From Phycicoccus sp. CSK15P-2 (GTDB lineage Bacteria > Actinomycetota > Actinomycetes > Actinomycetales > Dermatophilaceae): a DNA stretch of 64,000 nt. Under the pieces are notes generated by a model. That model worked only from the letters and a program-made list of their open reading frames with translations, had not been told where the DNA came from and did no database searches. Of the stretch, positions 39,559-47,774 are shown in pieces (position 1 is the stretch's first letter; the number at the start of each line of letters is the position of its first letter). Position numbers and translations under genes: made by a program. The stretch is from the NCBI RefSeq assembly GCF_016888005.1, contig NZ_JAFDVE010000024.1, forward strand, positions 62,001-126,000, given 5' to 3'.

Positions 39559-39792
39559 TCAGCCCTGGAAGACGAAGGCGAAGACGAGACCGAGGATCGC
39601 GAGGGCCTCGGTGATCGCCATACCGGTGAAGGCGATGGTCTGGAGCATGCCGCGGGCCTCGGGCTGGCGGGCGACGCCGTTGATGTAGGCGGCGAAGATC
39701 AGACCGACACCGATGCCGGGGCCGATGGCGGCGAGACCGTAGCCGAGGTACGCGATGTCGCCCGTGACCTCGGCGGCAACGATGCTGTTCAT
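39559..39792 (-). CDS. atpE: ATP synthase Fo c subunit
   Basis: 77 aa proteolipid with two membrane helices joined by the polar loop ARQPEA. The ion-carrying carboxylate is Glu62 in [14 protein letters not shown]. The residues around it are those of a proton-type c subunit rather than a sodium-type one. An 80-bp gap separates it from atpB, and a GGAAAG ribosome site precedes the ATG. Confidence 0.97.
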   Translation of the reverse strand: MNSIVAAEVTGDIAYLGYGLAAIGPGIGVGLIFAAYINGVARQPEARGMLQTIAFTGMAITEALAILGLVFAFVFQG

Positions 39793-39872
39793 GCTGACTG
39801 TTCCTTTCGGTGGCGCCGGGCCGGTCCCGGCGTCGGTGGTCGTGCGGTCGTGCTACCGGACGGAGCCGGGGG

Positions 39873-40712
39873 TCAGTGGTGCTCGCTCACCGCGTCGCCG
39901 ATGTACAGCGCGGCGAGGAGGGTGAAGATGAAGGCCTGGAGGAACTCGATGAGGAGCTCGAAGAACGTCATCGCGATCGAGAAGGCGAAGGACAGCACTC
40001 CGGAGAACTGGAGGAAGAGGTTGTCCCCGTGGAGCAGCAGGTACTCGCCACCGACGATGAAGACGAGCAGCATGAGGTGGCCGGCGAGCATGTTGCCGAA
40101 CAGTCGCAGCGCGAGCGTCAGGGGGCGGATGACGAAGTACGTGAGGAACTCGAGCACGAAGAGGATCGGCCGCAGCCAGGCGGGCAGGCCCGGGGGCACG
40201 AGCGACTTCATGTAGCCGACGACGCCGTGCTTCCGACGGATCGCGACGGTGTGGTAGACGACGTAGACGATGAGGGTGAGGACGATCGGGATGCCCACCC
40301 GGCTCATCGTCGGGAACTGGACGAACGGGACGATGCCGAAGACGTTGTTCACGAGGATGAGCGTGAAGAGCGTCAGGAGCAGCGGGACGAACTGCAGGAA
40401 GTCCTTGCTGCCGATGATGTCGCGGCCGATGGTGTTCCGGACGAAGTTGTAGGAGCCCTCGACGAGGAACTGGTTCTTGCTCGGGACGACCGAGAGCCTG
40501 CGGGTGGCGCCGAGGTAGAACCACGCGAGCAGGCCCACCGAGACGAGGAGCACGATCGCCGGACGGGTGACGGTCCAGGCGCCCTCGCCGTCGAAGGGGA
40601 TGACGGGCCACCAGAAGTTCCCGACGCCCGGGGTGACGAAGCCCCCCTCGCCTCCTTCGGCGGCGACGACGGCACCGGACAGCCAGCTAGCGGAGACCAC
40701 GCTCGGGCTCAC
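39873..40712 (-). CDS. atpB: ATP synthase Fo a subunit
   Basis: 279 aa with about six membrane helices. The essential Arg is in LRPLTLALRLFGNMLAGHL, and the last helix region FFELLIEFLQAFIFTLLAALY matches the family. The GTG at 40712 is supported by GAGGAG six bases upstream and by its GTGA overlap with a 40-codon ORF that itself overlaps atpI. It forms the proton channel with the c-ring. Confidence 0.96.
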   Translation of the reverse strand: MSPSVVSASWLSGAVVAAEGGEGGFVTPGVGNFWWPVIPFDGEGAWTVTRPAIVLLVSVGLLAWFYLGATRRLSVVPSKNQFLVEGSYNFVRNTIGRDIIGSKDFLQFVPLLLTLFTLILVNNVFGIVPFVQFPTMSRVGIPIVLTLIVYVVYHTVAIRRKHGVVGYMKSLVPPGLPAWLRPILFVLEFLTYFVIRPLTLALRLFGNMLAGHLMLLVFIVGGEYLLLHGDNLFLQFSGVLSFAFSIAMTFFELLIEFLQAFIFTLLAALYIGDAVSEHH

Positions 40713-40831
40713 ACCTTCTCCTCGGGGATGTCTCGGGCGCCGCCACGGGGCGCCCGGTCGGACTGGACGTACGCTACCCGACCGCCGCAGGTGGTCGCGA
40801 CGGCGGGACGGGGGGCCGGGACCGTGCTCAT
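40709..40831 (-). CDS. possible 40-aa ORF coupling atpI to atpB
   Basis: Encodes MSTVPAPRPAVATTCGGRVA followed by 20 more residues ending IPEEKV. Its ATG overlaps the atpI stop (ATGA, 40828-40831) and its TGA overlaps the atpB GTG (GTGA, 40709-40712). A GAGGAGG lies a few bases before its ATG. It is soluble, basic and without a recognised domain. The end-to-end coupling argues for translation; a leader that carries ribosomes from atpI to atpB is as likely as a functional peptide. In this GC-rich DNA a chance frame of 40 codons is common, hence the moderate confidence. Confidence 0.4.
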   Translation of the reverse strand: MSTVPAPRPAVATTCGGRVAYVQSDRAPRGGARDIPEEKV

Positions 40832-41286
40832 CGGGCCTCCTCGGTGGGCTCGTCGGGCTCGTCGTAGACGGGCATCCGGGTGGTGCGCAGGGCCCGGTAG
40901 GCGAAGGCCTGCCAGGCGATGGTGACGACGAGCGCGACGACGCCCAGGCTGAAGCCCTCTAGCCACGGCGCACCGCGGAAGACGTAAATGAAGAGCAGCA
41001 GGGCGATGACCTGGCCGAGGTAGACGGTCATGGCCACGGCGAAGAACGCGTGCGGGCTGGTGCTGCGGACGAGCCGGCTGAGGAGGAACATCCCCGAGGC
41101 GTAGAAGAGGACGGACACGACGACACCGAGGGCTCCCCCGGCCAGGGCCTCCGAGCCTCCCCGCACGAGCCACAGGACGAGGGCCGCGACGGCCCCGGCG
41201 ACGGTGGCCGGGACGAGGGCCCCGCGCAGCATGACCGCGAACGGCGCGCCGGGTCCGGCGGCGTGGGTCGTGCTGGGGTCGGTCAT
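40828..41286 (-). CDS. atpI: AtpI-like membrane protein
   Basis: 152 aa with four membrane helices (LVPATVAGAVAALVLWLV; GALGVVVSVLFYASGMFLL; YLGQVIALLLFIYVF; LGVVALVVTIAWQAFAYRAL) and an acidic tail. Position directly ahead of atpB and the helix pattern match the AtpI/Rv1303 group, thought to help c-ring assembly or Mg transport. First gene of the atp operon; a CRP-type palindrome lies about 47-68 bp upstream of its ATG. Confidence 0.82.
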   Translation of the reverse strand: MTDPSTTHAAGPGAPFAVMLRGALVPATVAGAVAALVLWLVRGGSEALAGGALGVVVSVLFYASGMFLLSRLVRSTSPHAFFAVAMTVYLGQVIALLLFIYVFRGAPWLEGFSLGVVALVVTIAWQAFAYRALRTTRMPVYDEPDEPTEEAR

Positions 41287-41332
41287 CGACGATCGGCCTC
41301 TTCGGGGTCGTGGCGGAGGGTTCTCCGTGACG

Positions 41333-41354
41333 GCTTGTGAAAACTATCACAAGC
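41333..41354. promoter_or_regulatory. perfect CRP/GlxR-type operator upstream of the atp operon
   Basis: GCTTGTGAAAACTATCACAAGC: an 8-bp inverted repeat around six bases, containing the exact TGTGA-N6-TCACA consensus (41336-41351) bound by CRP-family regulators, including actinobacterial GlxR and M. tuberculosis Rv3676. It lies 47 bp upstream of the atpI start and 33 bp from the end of the sugar-transferase gene, in an otherwise GC-rich stretch. GlxR is known to control the ATP synthase operon in Corynebacterium glutamicum, which fits; action here is inferred. Confidence 0.7.
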
Positions 41355-41386
41355 ACTCTCCCGGGGCGAACCGGGGCCGGAGGGGG

Positions 41387-42775
41387 TCACACCCGGCGCG
41401 ACAGGACGACCCAGATCGTCCGTCCGATGATCTCGAGGTCCAGCACCGGCGACCAGTTGACGAGGTACTGCAGGTCGTAGCCGAGCTTGTACGACGCGTC
41501 GGTGTGGTACCGGCCGTGGATCTGCGCGAGCCCGGTGAGGCCCGGCGGGACCTCGTGCCGCCGGGTGTACCCGGCGATCTCCCGCTCGAACCCCTCGGTC
41601 AGCTCGGGACGCTCCGGACGTGGCCCCACGACGGACATCCGGCCGGTGATGATGTGCAGGATCTGGGGCAGCTCGTCCGCCCGCGTCGCCCGCATCCACC
41701 GCGAGGCCGGGATGACGCGCGGGTCCCCCCGGGCGGAGAGCTGCGCCCCGCCCTCGGCCTCCGCGTCGACCCGCATCGTGCGGAACTTGACCATCTCGAA
41801 CGTCGTCCCCCCGGCGCCCACCCGGGTCTGCCGGAAGATGAGGGGGCGGCCCCCCACGGCGAGCTGGTAGACCGCCGTGCCGAGGAGCAGGAGCATCCAC
41901 ACCGGCGCGGTGAGCACGACGAGGAAGAGGTCGAAGAGCCGCTTGAAGTGCCGCCGCGACGCCGCCATCGTCTGCGGCATGAGGAGGACGAACGGCAGCC
42001 CGGCGACCTCGCGCAGCCGGGTGAGGCCGAACAGCGTCTCCTGGCCGCCGACCCGGACCATGAGCGTGACGTCCCCGCGGTCGAGGCGGCCGATCGTCCG
42101 GGGGTACCACTCGTCGAGCCATCCGGGGGTGAGCAGCAGGATATCGGTGGCGCGCACCCGTCGCACCGTCTCGACGATGTCCTCCGGCTCGTCGACCTCG
42201 GCCACCACGCGCAGGTCCGCGGCGTTGGCCACGACGTGCTCACGCGCGAGCGCGAGGTCGTTCGCCGAGCCGGCGAGCACCACCCGCGGCGGCCCCTCGC
42301 GCCGGGTCCGCACGGCGTGGACCACGGCGCGGTTCACGGCCACGGCAAGGGCCATGAGGACGATGACGACGATGAGGTTGGAGATCGGGAACGGCAGCGC
42401 CCGCTCGGTCACCGACCCGCGCTGTCGCACGTACCCGCTGAGCACCAGGTTGAGCAGCGCGACGAAGCTGCCCGCCGCGAGGGAGAGCCGCGCCGCGCGG
42501 GCGAAGGCCCCCGACCCCCCGAGGCGCGGCTCGCGCTCGTACATCCCGCCGAAGTAGAAGGCGACGAGGAAGATCAGGGTCGAGACGCCGATCGACACCG
42601 CGTACTGGTCGATGGTGTAGCGCGGCCACGGGGGCGTCCCGAAGCGGACGACCATCGAGCCGATCATGAGACCGAGGACCGCCAGGCCGTCCAGGAGCAT
42701 GACGAGCCGGAAGCCGCGCCGGTTGAGCCGTGCGAGAAACGGCGGGTCGGGCGGCGTCGGGGGGCTCTGGCTCAC
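41387..42775 (-). CDS. polyisoprenyl-phosphate hexose-1-phosphate transferase (exopolysaccharide-type sugar transferase)
   Basis: 462 aa. Four N-terminal membrane helices, then a CoA-binding-like/NAD-like soluble region (VVLAGSANDLALAREHV), a further membrane-associated helix and the bacterial sugar transferase domain: KRLFDLFLVVLTAPVWMLLL, RQTRVGAGGTTFEMVKFRTM, DELPQILHIITGRMSVVGPR. Such WcaJ/CpsE-type enzymes move a sugar-1-phosphate from a nucleotide sugar to undecaprenyl or decaprenyl phosphate to start a cell-surface glycan. The GTG at 42775 lies 22 bp after glyA. It takes the slot where mycobacteria have wecA/rfe. Confidence 0.88.
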   Translation of the reverse strand: MSQSPPTPPDPPFLARLNRRGFRLVMLLDGLAVLGLMIGSMVVRFGTPPWPRYTIDQYAVSIGVSTLIFLVAFYFGGMYEREPRLGGSGAFARAARLSLAAGSFVALLNLVLSGYVRQRGSVTERALPFPISNLIVVIVLMALAVAVNRAVVHAVRTRREGPPRVVLAGSANDLALAREHVVANAADLRVVAEVDEPEDIVETVRRVRATDILLLTPGWLDEWYPRTIGRLDRGDVTLMVRVGGQETLFGLTRLREVAGLPFVLLMPQTMAASRRHFKRLFDLFLVVLTAPVWMLLLLGTAVYQLAVGGRPLIFRQTRVGAGGTTFEMVKFRTMRVDAEAEGGAQLSARGDPRVIPASRWMRATRADELPQILHIITGRMSVVGPRPERPELTEGFEREIAGYTRRHEVPPGLTGLAQIHGRYHTDASYKLGYDLQYLVNWSPVLDLEIIGRTIWVVLSRRV

Positions 42776-42797
42776 GGCGGATCGGGCTCCGGGCCGC

Positions 42798-44081
42798 TCA
42801 GGCGCCGGTGCGGGGGTACGCCGGGAAGGCGTCGACGAGCTCGGTGACGCCGGCCCGCACCTCGCGGGAGACCGGGTGCTCGGGGTCGGCGTCGCCGTCG
42901 ACGACCGCGCGGGCGATGAGCTGCCCGACCCGGCGCATCTCGGCCTCCCCCATCCCCTGCGTCGTGACGCACGGGGTGCCGACCCGGATGCCGGAGGCGA
43001 TGTTCGGCTTCTGCGGGTCGAAGGGGATGGCGTTCTTGTTGAGCGTGATGCCGGCGGCGTCGCACCGGGCCTCGGCGTCGACCCCGGTGACGAGCACGCC
43101 CTGGAGGTCGTGCAGCGACAGGTGGGTGTCGGTGCCACCGGTCGTCGGCCGGATGCCCTGCTCGCCGAGCGCCTCGGCGAGCACCGCGGCGTTGGCCACG
43201 ACCTGGCGGGTGTACTCGGCGTACTCCGGCGTGGCGCACTCCTTGAAGTTCACCGCCTTGGCCGCGACGGTGTGCATCTGCGGGCCGCCCTGCATCATCG
43301 GGAAGACGGCCTTGTCGATGGCGGCGCGGTGCTCCTCGCGGCAGACGATGGCGCCCGATCGCGGGCCGCGCAGCACCTTGTGGGTCGTGAACGAGACGAC
43401 GTCGGCGTGCGGCACGGGGCTGGGGATCGCGCCGCCGGCGACGAGACCGATGAAGTGCGCGGCGTCGACCCAGAAGATCGCGCCGACCTCGTCGGCGATG
43501 GCCCGGAACCGCGCGAAGTCGATGAGCCGCGGGATGGCCGAGCCGCCGGCGAGGATGACCTTCGGGCGGTGCTCGCGCGCGAGCCGCTCGACCTCGTCGT
43601 AGTCGATGTCCTCGGTGTCCTTGTCGACGCCGTAGTGGACGGCGTCGAACCACTTGCCCGAGAACGACACCTTGGTGCCGTGGGTCAGGTGGCCGCCGTG
43701 CGGGAGGCTCATGGCGAGGATGGTCTCGCCGGGCGTGAGGAACGCCCCGTAGACCGCCTGGTTCGCGCTCGCCCCCGAGTGCGGCTGGACGTTGGCGTGG
43801 TCGGCGCCGAACAGGGCCTTGCACCGCTCGACGGCGAGCTCCTCGGCGATGTCGACCTGGGCGCACCCGCCGTAGTACCGGCGGCCGGGGTAGCCCTCCG
43901 CGTACTTGTTCGAGAGCGTCGAGCCGAGCGCGGTGAGGACCTCGGGGCTCGAGAGGTTCTCGCTCGCGATGAGCTGCAGGCCGCCCCGGAGCCGGGCGAG
44001 CTCCCCGGTGAGGACCCCGGCGATCTCGGGGTCGAACGCCTGCAGCGCGTCGAAGTCGGATCCGTAGAACGTCTCACTCAT
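42798..44081 (-). CDS. glyA: serine hydroxymethyltransferase
   Basis: 427 aa PLP enzyme converting serine plus THF to glycine plus methylene-THF. The PLP lysine is Lys235 in FTTHKVLRGPR; LIASENLSSPEV, GYPGRRYYGG and VQPHSGASANQAVY are further conserved motifs. The ATG at 44081 was chosen by family alignment and overlaps the end of the sua5 gene by 8 bp. Its presence between sua5 and the sugar transferase is not the M. tuberculosis arrangement. It may be one of several glyA copies. Confidence 0.96.
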   Translation of the reverse strand: MSETFYGSDFDALQAFDPEIAGVLTGELARLRGGLQLIASENLSSPEVLTALGSTLSNKYAEGYPGRRYYGGCAQVDIAEELAVERCKALFGADHANVQPHSGASANQAVYGAFLTPGETILAMSLPHGGHLTHGTKVSFSGKWFDAVHYGVDKDTEDIDYDEVERLAREHRPKVILAGGSAIPRLIDFARFRAIADEVGAIFWVDAAHFIGLVAGGAIPSPVPHADVVSFTTHKVLRGPRSGAIVCREEHRAAIDKAVFPMMQGGPQMHTVAAKAVNFKECATPEYAEYTRQVVANAAVLAEALGEQGIRPTTGGTDTHLSLHDLQGVLVTGVDAEARCDAAGITLNKNAIPFDPQKPNIASGIRVGTPCVTTQGMGEAEMRRVGQLIARAVVDGDADPEHPVSREVRAGVTELVDAFPAYPRTGA

Positions 44082-44823
44082 CGTCAGGGGTCTCCCGCGG
44101 CTCGCTCTGGGTCGGTGCGTCGGTCTCGGCACGAGGGTCGTCGGCACCCGGGCCGGTGCCCGCGTCGCCCAACTCTAGGGCGTCGCCGCGGGCCCGCCGG
44201 ACGACGTCCATGACGTCCTCCTCCGAGATCGCCCCGAGCCGCAGTACCTCCGGCTCGTCGCGGGTGCAGTCGACGATGGTCGAGGCCAGCCCTCCCGTGC
44301 TAGGCCCGCCGTCGAGGTAGAACTGGACGCTCGCCCCCAGCTGGCTCGCGGCCTCGACGACCGTGCGGCTGGCCGGGTGGCCCGTGCGGTTCGCGCTGCT
44401 CACCGCCATGGGGCCGACCTCGCGCAGCAGGGCCAGGGCGACGTCGTCGTCCGGCATCCGCAGCGCGACGGTGCCGCCGGTGTCGCCGAGGTCCCACATG
44501 AGCGAGGGCTGGGCCCGCAGGACGACGGTCAGCGGTCCGGGCCAGAACTCACGCACGAGGGCCCGGGCGTACTCGGGGACGTCGGTGGCGAGCCCCTCGA
44601 GGGTGCGTGCCTCGGGCACGAGGACGGGCGGTGGCATGTCGCTGCCGCGGCCCTTGGCGTCGAGGAGGTCGCGGACGGCATCCGGCGAGAACGCGTCCGC
44701 ACCGATGCCGTAGACGGTGTCCGTCGGGAGGACGACGAGGCGGCCGCGGCGGACCCCGTCGGCGACCTTGGGGAGGGCGTCGGCGCGCCCGGCCTCGGTC
44801 GTGCAGTCGAAGACGGGGCTCAT
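44074..44823 (-). CDS. sua5: L-threonylcarbamoyladenylate synthase (Sua5/YciO/YrdC)
   Basis: 249 aa. It makes threonylcarbamoyl-AMP for the t6A tRNA modification. The YrdC fold is seen in GRLVVLPTDTVYGIGADAF, PPPVLVPEARTLEG, REFWPGPLTVVLRA and MAVSSANRTGHPASRTV; the region after it (VDCTRDEPEVLRLGAIS) is also normal. A 35-residue acidic tail (DDPRAETDAPTQSEPRETP) replaces the Sua5 C-terminal domain. ATG at 44823 is preferred. Equivalent to Rv1301 in the conserved prfA-prmC-sua5 order. Confidence 0.92.
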   Translation of the reverse strand: MSPVFDCTTEAGRADALPKVADGVRRGRLVVLPTDTVYGIGADAFSPDAVRDLLDAKGRGSDMPPPVLVPEARTLEGLATDVPEYARALVREFWPGPLTVVLRAQPSLMWDLGDTGGTVALRMPDDDVALALLREVGPMAVSSANRTGHPASRTVVEAASQLGASVQFYLDGGPSTGGLASTIVDCTRDEPEVLRLGAISEEDVMDVVRRARGDALELGDAGTGPGADDPRAETDAPTQSEPRETPDDE

Positions 44824-44946
44824 GACGGACAGCCTAGGGCTCCGGTTTTGCTCGGTCCGCAGACGCCACACCGGCGCCCCGTACCCCTAGGGTCAGGTGC
44901 TGGCCGCGGGCGAGAGTCGCCTGCGGATCGACAAGAGAGGTGACCC

Positions 44947-45030
44947 ATGCGTGGTTCCGGTCTCATCTGGACCGTCGTCGGCGTGCTCCTGATCATCGCA
45001 CTGCTGATCTTCATTCTCGGCCGCGTCTGA
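44947..45030 (+). CDS. 27-aa single-span membrane peptide
   Basis: Encodes MRGSGLIWTVVGVLLIIALL plus IFILGRV and stop. A short basic start is followed by about 20 hydrophobic residues and a terminal Arg, a one-helix membrane peptide. GAGAGGTGACCC before the ATG is a good ribosome site. It stands alone on the plus strand, divergent from sua5 and convergent to prmC. Very small hydrophobic peptides like this are common in actinobacteria; the function is unknown. Confidence 0.65.
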   Translation: MRGSGLIWTVVGVLLIIALLIFILGRV

Positions 45031-45094
45031 GGCGTGACCCCGCGGGTTCGGTCGAGAAGAGGCCGACCCGTAGGGGTCCCCTCCGAGTCACCCC

Positions 45095-45991
45095 TCATCT
45101 CCTCTCCGTCGCCCTCCCCAGGACGGCCGTCGTCACCCGGGGACGGCCGGTCAGGTCGGCCCGGTCCTCGACCGTCGCCCAGGCCCCGGTGCTCCTGAGC
45201 GCCGCGGGCAGCGACTCGCCCTGGGCGTCGGCGTGCTCCATGACGAGTACGCCACCCGGGCGCAGCAGCACCGCTGCCCGCTCCCCCACCGCGAGCGGCA
45301 CCGTCAACCCGTCCGCCGAACGCCCGTAGAGCGCGACCTCCGGGTCGTGGTCGCGCACCTCCGGGTCGACCGGCACCGCACCGTCCGGGATGTACGGCGG
45401 GTTGCTCACGACGACGTCCACGGTGCCCTCCAGGTCGTCGAAGGCCGTGGTGGCGTCCCCGAGCCGCAGGTCGACGGCGTGCTCGGTCGACCCCGCGTAC
45501 CGCGCGACGTTCTGCGCCGCCCAGGCGTGTGCCTCCTCCGAGAGCTCGACGGCGTGGACGCGCGCGCCGGGCACCTCGTCGGCCACGGCGAGCGCGATGG
45601 CACCCGACCCGGTGCAGAGGTCGACGACGACCGGATCGGGCCCGGCGGCCAGCGCGGCGTCGATCGCGAGGCCGGCCGTCACCTCGGTCTCCGGCCGTGG
45701 CACGAAGACCCCCGGGCCGACCGCGAGGGCCAGGCGGCGGAAGAACGCCCGCCCGGTGAGGTGCTGCAGCGGCACGCGCAGCAACCGCTCCTCGACGAGG
45801 TCCTGGAAGCGGGCGGCGTCCTGGTCGTCCACGGGCGTGCGCAGCACCATCCGGCGGCGGACCTCGGCGGTGTCGCAGCCCAGGGCGAAGGACGCGAGCT
45901 CGAGGGCGTCCGCCTCGGGCGACGGCACGTCGGCTGCGGCGAGGGCCGCGCGGGCCCGGGCGACGATGCCGTCGAGGGTGGCCTCGCTCAT
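45095..45991 (-). CDS. prmC: release-factor glutamine N5-methyltransferase
   Basis: 298 aa. It methylates the Gln of the GGQ motif in RF1/RF2. The SAM loop is [16 protein letters not shown] and the catalytic motif is VSNPPYIP. The N-terminal helical domain that binds the release factor is complete. Its ATG overlaps the prfA stop (ATGA, 45988-45991), coupling the enzyme to its own substrate protein. Confidence 0.95.
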   Translation of the reverse strand: MSEATLDGIVARARAALAAADVPSPEADALELASFALGCDTAEVRRRMVLRTPVDDQDAARFQDLVEERLLRVPLQHLTGRAFFRRLALAVGPGVFVPRPETEVTAGLAIDAALAAGPDPVVVDLCTGSGAIALAVADEVPGARVHAVELSEEAHAWAAQNVARYAGSTEHAVDLRLGDATTAFDDLEGTVDVVVSNPPYIPDGAVPVDPEVRDHDPEVALYGRSADGLTVPLAVGERAAVLLRPGGVLVMEHADAQGESLPAALRSTGAWATVEDRADLTGRPRVTTAVLGRATERR

Positions 45992-47064
45992 CCGTCCGCG
46001 ATCTTCGCGAGCCGGGCCGCCTCGTCGGCGTCCACCGCGGACTGGACGACGGGGTCGAGGTCGCCGTCGAGCACGGCGTCGAGGTTGTAGGCCTTGAAGC
46101 CGGTGCGATGGTCGCTGACCCGGTTCTCGGGGAAGTTGTAGGTGCGGATGCGCTCGGAGCGGTCGACCGTGCGCACCTGGCTGGCGCGCGCGTCGGCGTC
46201 GGCGGCGTTGCGCTCGTCCGCCGCCATCTGGTGCAGCCGGGCCCGGAGCACGCGCAGCGCGGCCTCGCGGTTCTGCAGCTGGGACTTCTCGTTCTGGCAG
46301 GAGACGACGACACCCGTGGGCACGTGGGTGATCCGCACGGCCGAGTCGGTGGTGTTCACGCTCTGCCCGCCGGGGCCGCTGGACCGGAAGACGTCGATGC
46401 GCAGGTCGTGCGGGTCGATGGAGACCTCTACCTCCTCGGCCTCCGGCATGACCCAGACCCCCGCGGCGGAGGTGTGGATGCGGCCCTGGCTCTCGGTGAC
46501 GGGCACGCGCTGCACGCGGTGCACCCCGCCCTCGAACTTGAGCCGGGCCCAGGGCGCCTCCCCGGGCTCCGGCGTGCCACGCGACTTCACGGCGACCCGG
46601 ACGTCCTTGTACCCCCCGAGGTCGGACTCGGTGGCGTCGAGGACCTCGGTGCGCCAGCCGCGACGCTCGGCGTGCCGGAGGTACATCCGCAGCAGGTCAC
46701 CGGCGAACAGGGCCGACTCCTCGCCGCCCTCCCCCGCCTTGACCTCGAGGATGACGTCGCGGTCGTCGTCGGGGTCTCGCGGGACGAGCAGGCGGCGCAG
46801 CCGGTGGGCGGCGCCGGCCTCGGCCTCCTCCAGAGCGGGCACCTCGGCCGCGAAGGAGGCGTCCTCGGCGGCGAGCTCGCGGGCGGCCGCGAGGTCGTCG
46901 CGGGACGCGGTCCACGCCCGGTGCGCGGCGACGACCGGGCCGAGGGCGGCGTAGCGGCGGTTGACGTCGCGCAGCCGGTCGGGGTCGGAGGCGACGGCGG
47001 GGTCGGCCATCTCCCGTTCGAGAGCGGCGTGCTCGGCGACGAGCGCCTCGGCGGACTCGAGCAT
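45988..47064 (-). CDS. prfA: peptide chain release factor 1
   Basis: 358 aa. The GGQ loop is [17 protein letters not shown], reading of UAA/UAG is by the domain 2 region, and the RF1-type [18 protein letters not shown] segment is present. An ATG at 47064 gives the normal N-terminal coiled coil ([18 protein letters not shown]). It is 194 bp downstream of rpmE, with two adjacent hairpins in that gap, and is coupled to prmC. Confidence 0.97.
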   Translation of the reverse strand: MLESAEALVAEHAALEREMADPAVASDPDRLRDVNRRYAALGPVVAAHRAWTASRDDLAAARELAAEDASFAAEVPALEEAEAGAAHRLRRLLVPRDPDDDRDVILEVKAGEGGEESALFAGDLLRMYLRHAERRGWRTEVLDATESDLGGYKDVRVAVKSRGTPEPGEAPWARLKFEGGVHRVQRVPVTESQGRIHTSAAGVWVMPEAEEVEVSIDPHDLRIDVFRSSGPGGQSVNTTDSAVRITHVPTGVVVSCQNEKSQLQNREAALRVLRARLHQMAADERNAADADARASQVRTVDRSERIRTYNFPENRVSDHRTGFKAYNLDAVLDGDLDPVVQSAVDADEAARLAKIADG

Positions 47065-47104
47065 CGAACGCCTCCTCCTCCCGCCCGTTCCGCGGGCCTG
47101 GCCT

Positions 47105-47133
47105 CGACATTTCGGGGTCACCCCGAAATGTCG
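47105..47133. repeat. 13-bp perfect hairpin between rpmE and prfA
   Basis: CGACATTTCGGGG (47105-47117), loop TCA, then its perfect complement to 47133. Its ATTTC core stands out in the surrounding GC-rich DNA. Both flanking genes are on the minus strand, so it would form in the rpmE-prfA transcript as a partial terminator, a processing site, or be a REP-like inserted element. It is followed one base later by a second hairpin. Confidence 0.7.
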
Positions 47134-47134
47134 C

Positions 47135-47163
47135 CGAGACACGGGAAGCGAGCCGGTGTCTCG
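47135..47163. repeat. second hairpin adjacent to the first (8-bp stem)
   Basis: CGAGACAC (47135-47142) pairs with GTGTCTCG (47156-47163) across a 13-nt loop. It is the same total length, 29 nt, as the hairpin one base to its left. A related GGGGTCTCG follows at about 47173-47181. The pair looks like a compact repeated module. Confidence 0.55.
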
Positions 47164-47257
47164 TTGACGAACCGGGGTCTCGGCCGCCGCGACGGCGGGC
47201 GGCCACGAACAGCGACGCGCCGGCCCACCACGGAGGCGGACCGGCGCGTCGGAGGTG

Positions 47258-47473
47258 CTACTTGGCGGCCTTCTTGCCGTAGCGGGCCTCGAAGCGGGCG
47301 ACGCGGCCGCCGGTGTCGAGGATCTTCTGCTTGCCCGTGTAGAACGGGTGGCAGTTGGAGCACACGTCGGCGTGGATGACGCCGTTCTCGGCGGTGCTGC
47401 GCGTCGTGAACGTGTTGCCACAGGTGCAGGTGACCGTGGTCTCCACGTAGCTCGGGTGGATGTCCTTCTTCAC
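47258..47473 (-). CDS. rpmE: ribosomal protein bL31 (zinc-binding form)
   Basis: 71 aa. Cys16, Cys18, Cys38 and Cys41 ([14 protein letters not shown]) form the zinc site of the C+ form, so this is the version made under zinc-replete conditions. The start is a GTG at 47473 with AAGGAGAG upstream. It follows rho in the conserved order but is separated from it here by a divergent pair of plus-strand genes (47775-49108). A zinc-free paralog may exist elsewhere. Confidence 0.96.
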   Translation of the reverse strand: MKKDIHPSYVETTVTCTCGNTFTTRSTAENGVIHADVCSNCHPFYTGKQKILDTGGRVARFEARYGKKAAK

Positions 47474-47774
47474 GATTCTCTCCTTGGATGTCTCCGGGTC
47501 GGCGGGCTCAGCACCGTGCTGCAAACCCTCTGGCGCCCCGCCTGCGACCCTCGTGGGGAGGTCGCTCAGGAAACGCGTCACTGCCGTGAACCGGTCCAGC
47601 GGTCAAGTGTGCCAGAGCAGGCACACCGTCACCTAAACGACGCCGGGACCGGGCCCATTCCCGATGCGTGAGCGCTGCTGCGCTTCCGCACCGCCCGCGC
47701 TGCCGGGCGCGTCAGGACGCCCGGTCGGCAGCACGGAGGGCGGGTTGGTCGGCGGGCACCGCTACGGTCGCAGG
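47474..47774. promoter_or_regulatory. divergent intergenic region between rpmE and the luciferase-like gene
   Basis: About 300 bp with no gene. It must hold promoters for rpmE to the left and the flavin oxidoreductase to the right. A somewhat AT-richer patch (AAGTGTGCCAGAGCAGGCAC, then ACCGTCACCTAAACGA) lies at about 47604-47640. I see no clear operator. Confidence 0.4.
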
